Source of the DNA: Bolinopsis microptera | Taxonomy: Eukaryota; Ctenophora; Tentaculata; Lobata; Bolinopsidae | Assembly (NCBI RefSeq): GCF_026151205.1 | Contig: NC_087080.1 | Span: forward strand, 14,765,337 to 14,829,336 | DNA: 64,000 nt | Direction: 5' to 3' | Part shown: positions 62,157-64,000 of the stretch, in pieces | How the letters are laid out: each line of letters starts with the position of its first letter | Numbering within the stretch: the stretch's first letter is position 1 | Program-made: the position numbers and the translations under genes | Notes under the pieces: model-generated | The model's input: only the letters and a program-made list of their open reading frames with translations | Databases searched by the model: none | Told to the model about the DNA's origin: nothing

Positions 62157-63790
62157 TTCAAACACATTTCACACTTTTTATTCTGTTCATGTATCTCCTT
62201 CAGCTGAGATTCATGATAAATTTATGATATCATGTGAAAAGGACGAAAGAAGCAACAATGACGAAGCTGAAGAATATTTGAAGTTCCGATGAGTGTATTC
62301 GGGATTTCATTTATCTATTTATGTAATAAAACAGAACTATGTAAATATTTATGAAATTATCATAATTTAAGAGAGAGCGCCAGGACCGTGTACCACAAAC
62401 CATTAACATAAGCTGTTGCAGTCACATCTGACTCACATGTAACGAAAAATATGCGAGAATAAATGTTCATCTAAAAAATAACTTTCCATTGTATTTTTAA
62501 TATTATTATATATATTGTTATATTATTATATTATAATAGGATCGCTGGAGTACAATAGGTTTTTGTGTATCCTTTTTGACGAACTACGAAGTTCAAGTAA
62601 GGAATAAAGAGCCCATAGCTAAGGTATGTAAGGTCATTTATCGGAACTACTGATACTCAACAGTTGCGACTCATCAGTTGCGAAATATCAGTCTTTCATC
62701 TTAGATATGCGTTCATCTTAAAGATAAAGGGTTACATATTTATAAGAAGCATATTTGTAAGCATATTAATAAGAAGCTCATTAGTCATTGGTAATTAATT
62801 AATTAGTCATTAGGTTTTGATACAGTTTATAAACTGTATGTGCTGCTTAAAGACTGATATAACTAGAAGGTCAAGTGTAAACTGAGTCATTAAGGTTGAT
62901 ATTTTAGTATAATACTTTTAATTGAGTTTAGAGTTCAACCATGAATTTCACCAAGTCATGTCTTTAATATTGAGTGTCGAACATTTTGGCTAGTTCAGAA
63001 CAAAAAATCGAATCAAATCAAAACACATGCGTACCAAAGAAAATTCTCAACAGCAGGAGTCCAAAGTGAATTAAATACTTACAGAATATAATTAATTGAT
63101 AAACAATCGGGGCGACCATTGTTAATTTTTCATTGAAATTTGATAGGAAGTTTATGATTGTTGCGCGAGTAATTAGATTATCGGTTATCATTAAGTGTTG
63201 AGGAAGTAACAGTGATCTAGTTCGTTTTACGGTGGAGTTATCTAACCTTGGTGGTCTTGTACCGCGGGTAAAGTTGTTGCGCATTTCAAAGTGGCCAGCG
63301 AACAGTGAGCACGTTTTAAGATGTATGAATGAACTCGAATCGCAATCCTTGTTCGGTTATTCAATATCCACAAACAAATCGGCAGAAATTTAAGAACTGA
63401 GGTTAAAACGTGCGCGTTAAAATTAATAATAATATCAGTAACAATCCATGGTCGGGTTGCCATATTGTAACTTCGCTTCGGTGTAATGAATCAAGTTGTT
63501 TTGGATTGTCTTGAAATGTTCTGCAGTGTTTACAATCTTGCTTTATTTGTGAAATGTTTATAAACATTCTAAAGTTGGATTTAATGAAAGCACTGCGTAT
63601 CTTGTGCAAACTTAAGGTTCTATTGAGATAAGAAAATAACATAATATTATAGTCGAACATAACTGTACATTTAACGAAATAATATATTGAATTTACACCC
63701 CGCATAGCATTCATATAATACTTCCCATCGGTGGCGGCCTATAGAAATTATGCCGTCTGGTCGTATGGCAATTTATCAAGCCCACGCCCG
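62157..63790. other. AT-rich non-coding DNA
   Basis: No gene recognised. Minus-strand ORFs near 63018-63463 lack any visible domain. Confidence 0.3.
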
Positions 63791-63796
63791 CCGTCA

Positions 63797-63842
63797 CATG
63801 ACTCGTATGTCACATGACTCGTATGTCACGTGACTTGTATAA
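63797..63842. repeat. 16-bp tandem repeat
   Basis: Three copies of GTCACATGACTCGTAT; the last has CACGTG in place of CACATG, a one-base change that creates an E-box. Confidence 0.85.
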
Positions 63843-64000
63843 TTTCAGTAATACGAACCATATTAACAAAATGACGTAGACAGTGTCAGATATCCTAATA
63901 ACAGCAGTTAGGTGGTTGCTGGATTTCTAGAGATGACAGGATAATTTCGGGGGGCCATCAGAAGTTTACATGAGCACTGACCGTAACCAGTATTGGTAAC

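Overview
The window is nuclear DNA of an animal, most probably a non-vertebrate such as a sponge or cnidarian. The supporting signs are spliced genes with canonical GT-AG introns, AT-rich intergenic DNA, several families of retroelements, long GA microsatellites and minisatellites, and animal gene families (cyclophilin A, a poly(C)-binding KH protein, an RGS protein). Species cannot be read from the sequence. There is no bacterial, phage or CRISPR signal.

Layout. (1) 1-4.1 kb, minus strand: an intronless cyclophilin A gene, then an eight-exon hnRNP K-like gene whose exons join in phase into a 484-residue protein with four KH domains. (2) 4.1-16.5 kb: a nested transposon stack. Two identical-looking 840-bp inverted repeats (4279-5118 and 15311-16150) enclose degraded retroelement tails, a 5'-truncated LINE with an open reverse transcriptase ORF, and, inserted over the LINE stop codon, a complete Ty1/copia element with a single 1524-codon gag-pol ORF, matching 309-bp LTRs and a TAAGT target duplication. 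(3) 17-24.4 kb: a repeat graveyard with a second LINE remnant, a 490-bp palindromic MITE, inverted and direct copies of other repeats, GC-rich hairpins and two decayed reverse transcriptase tails. (4) 26.6-34.2 kb, minus strand: a small R4-type RGS gene reconstructed from five exons including an 18-nt microexon, with a possible sixth exon (the first) 4 kb upstream. (5) 34-64 kb: long intergenic or intronic DNA with no recognisable conserved gene. It holds minisatellites (39.2-40.4, 43.3-44.0, 45.3-47.0, 58.0 kb), GA and GATA microsatellites, poly-G tracts, and unusually many CACGTG E-boxes and X-box-like (RFX) dyads. One candidate signal-peptide first exon lies at 38.6 kb.

Most notable observations: the 11.9-kb stack bounded by 840-bp inverted repeats directly upstream of the hnRNP K-like gene; roughly tenfold excess of CACGTG across 25-64 kb together with repeated X-box dyads; an RGS domain that keeps the fold but has lost several canonical G-alpha contact residues; and a 1.4-kb block present twice (41.8-43.3 and 44.0-45.3 kb), the second copy eroded by scattered small deletions in a way that looks like uncorrected long-read sequence, so this stretch of the assembly should be treated with caution.
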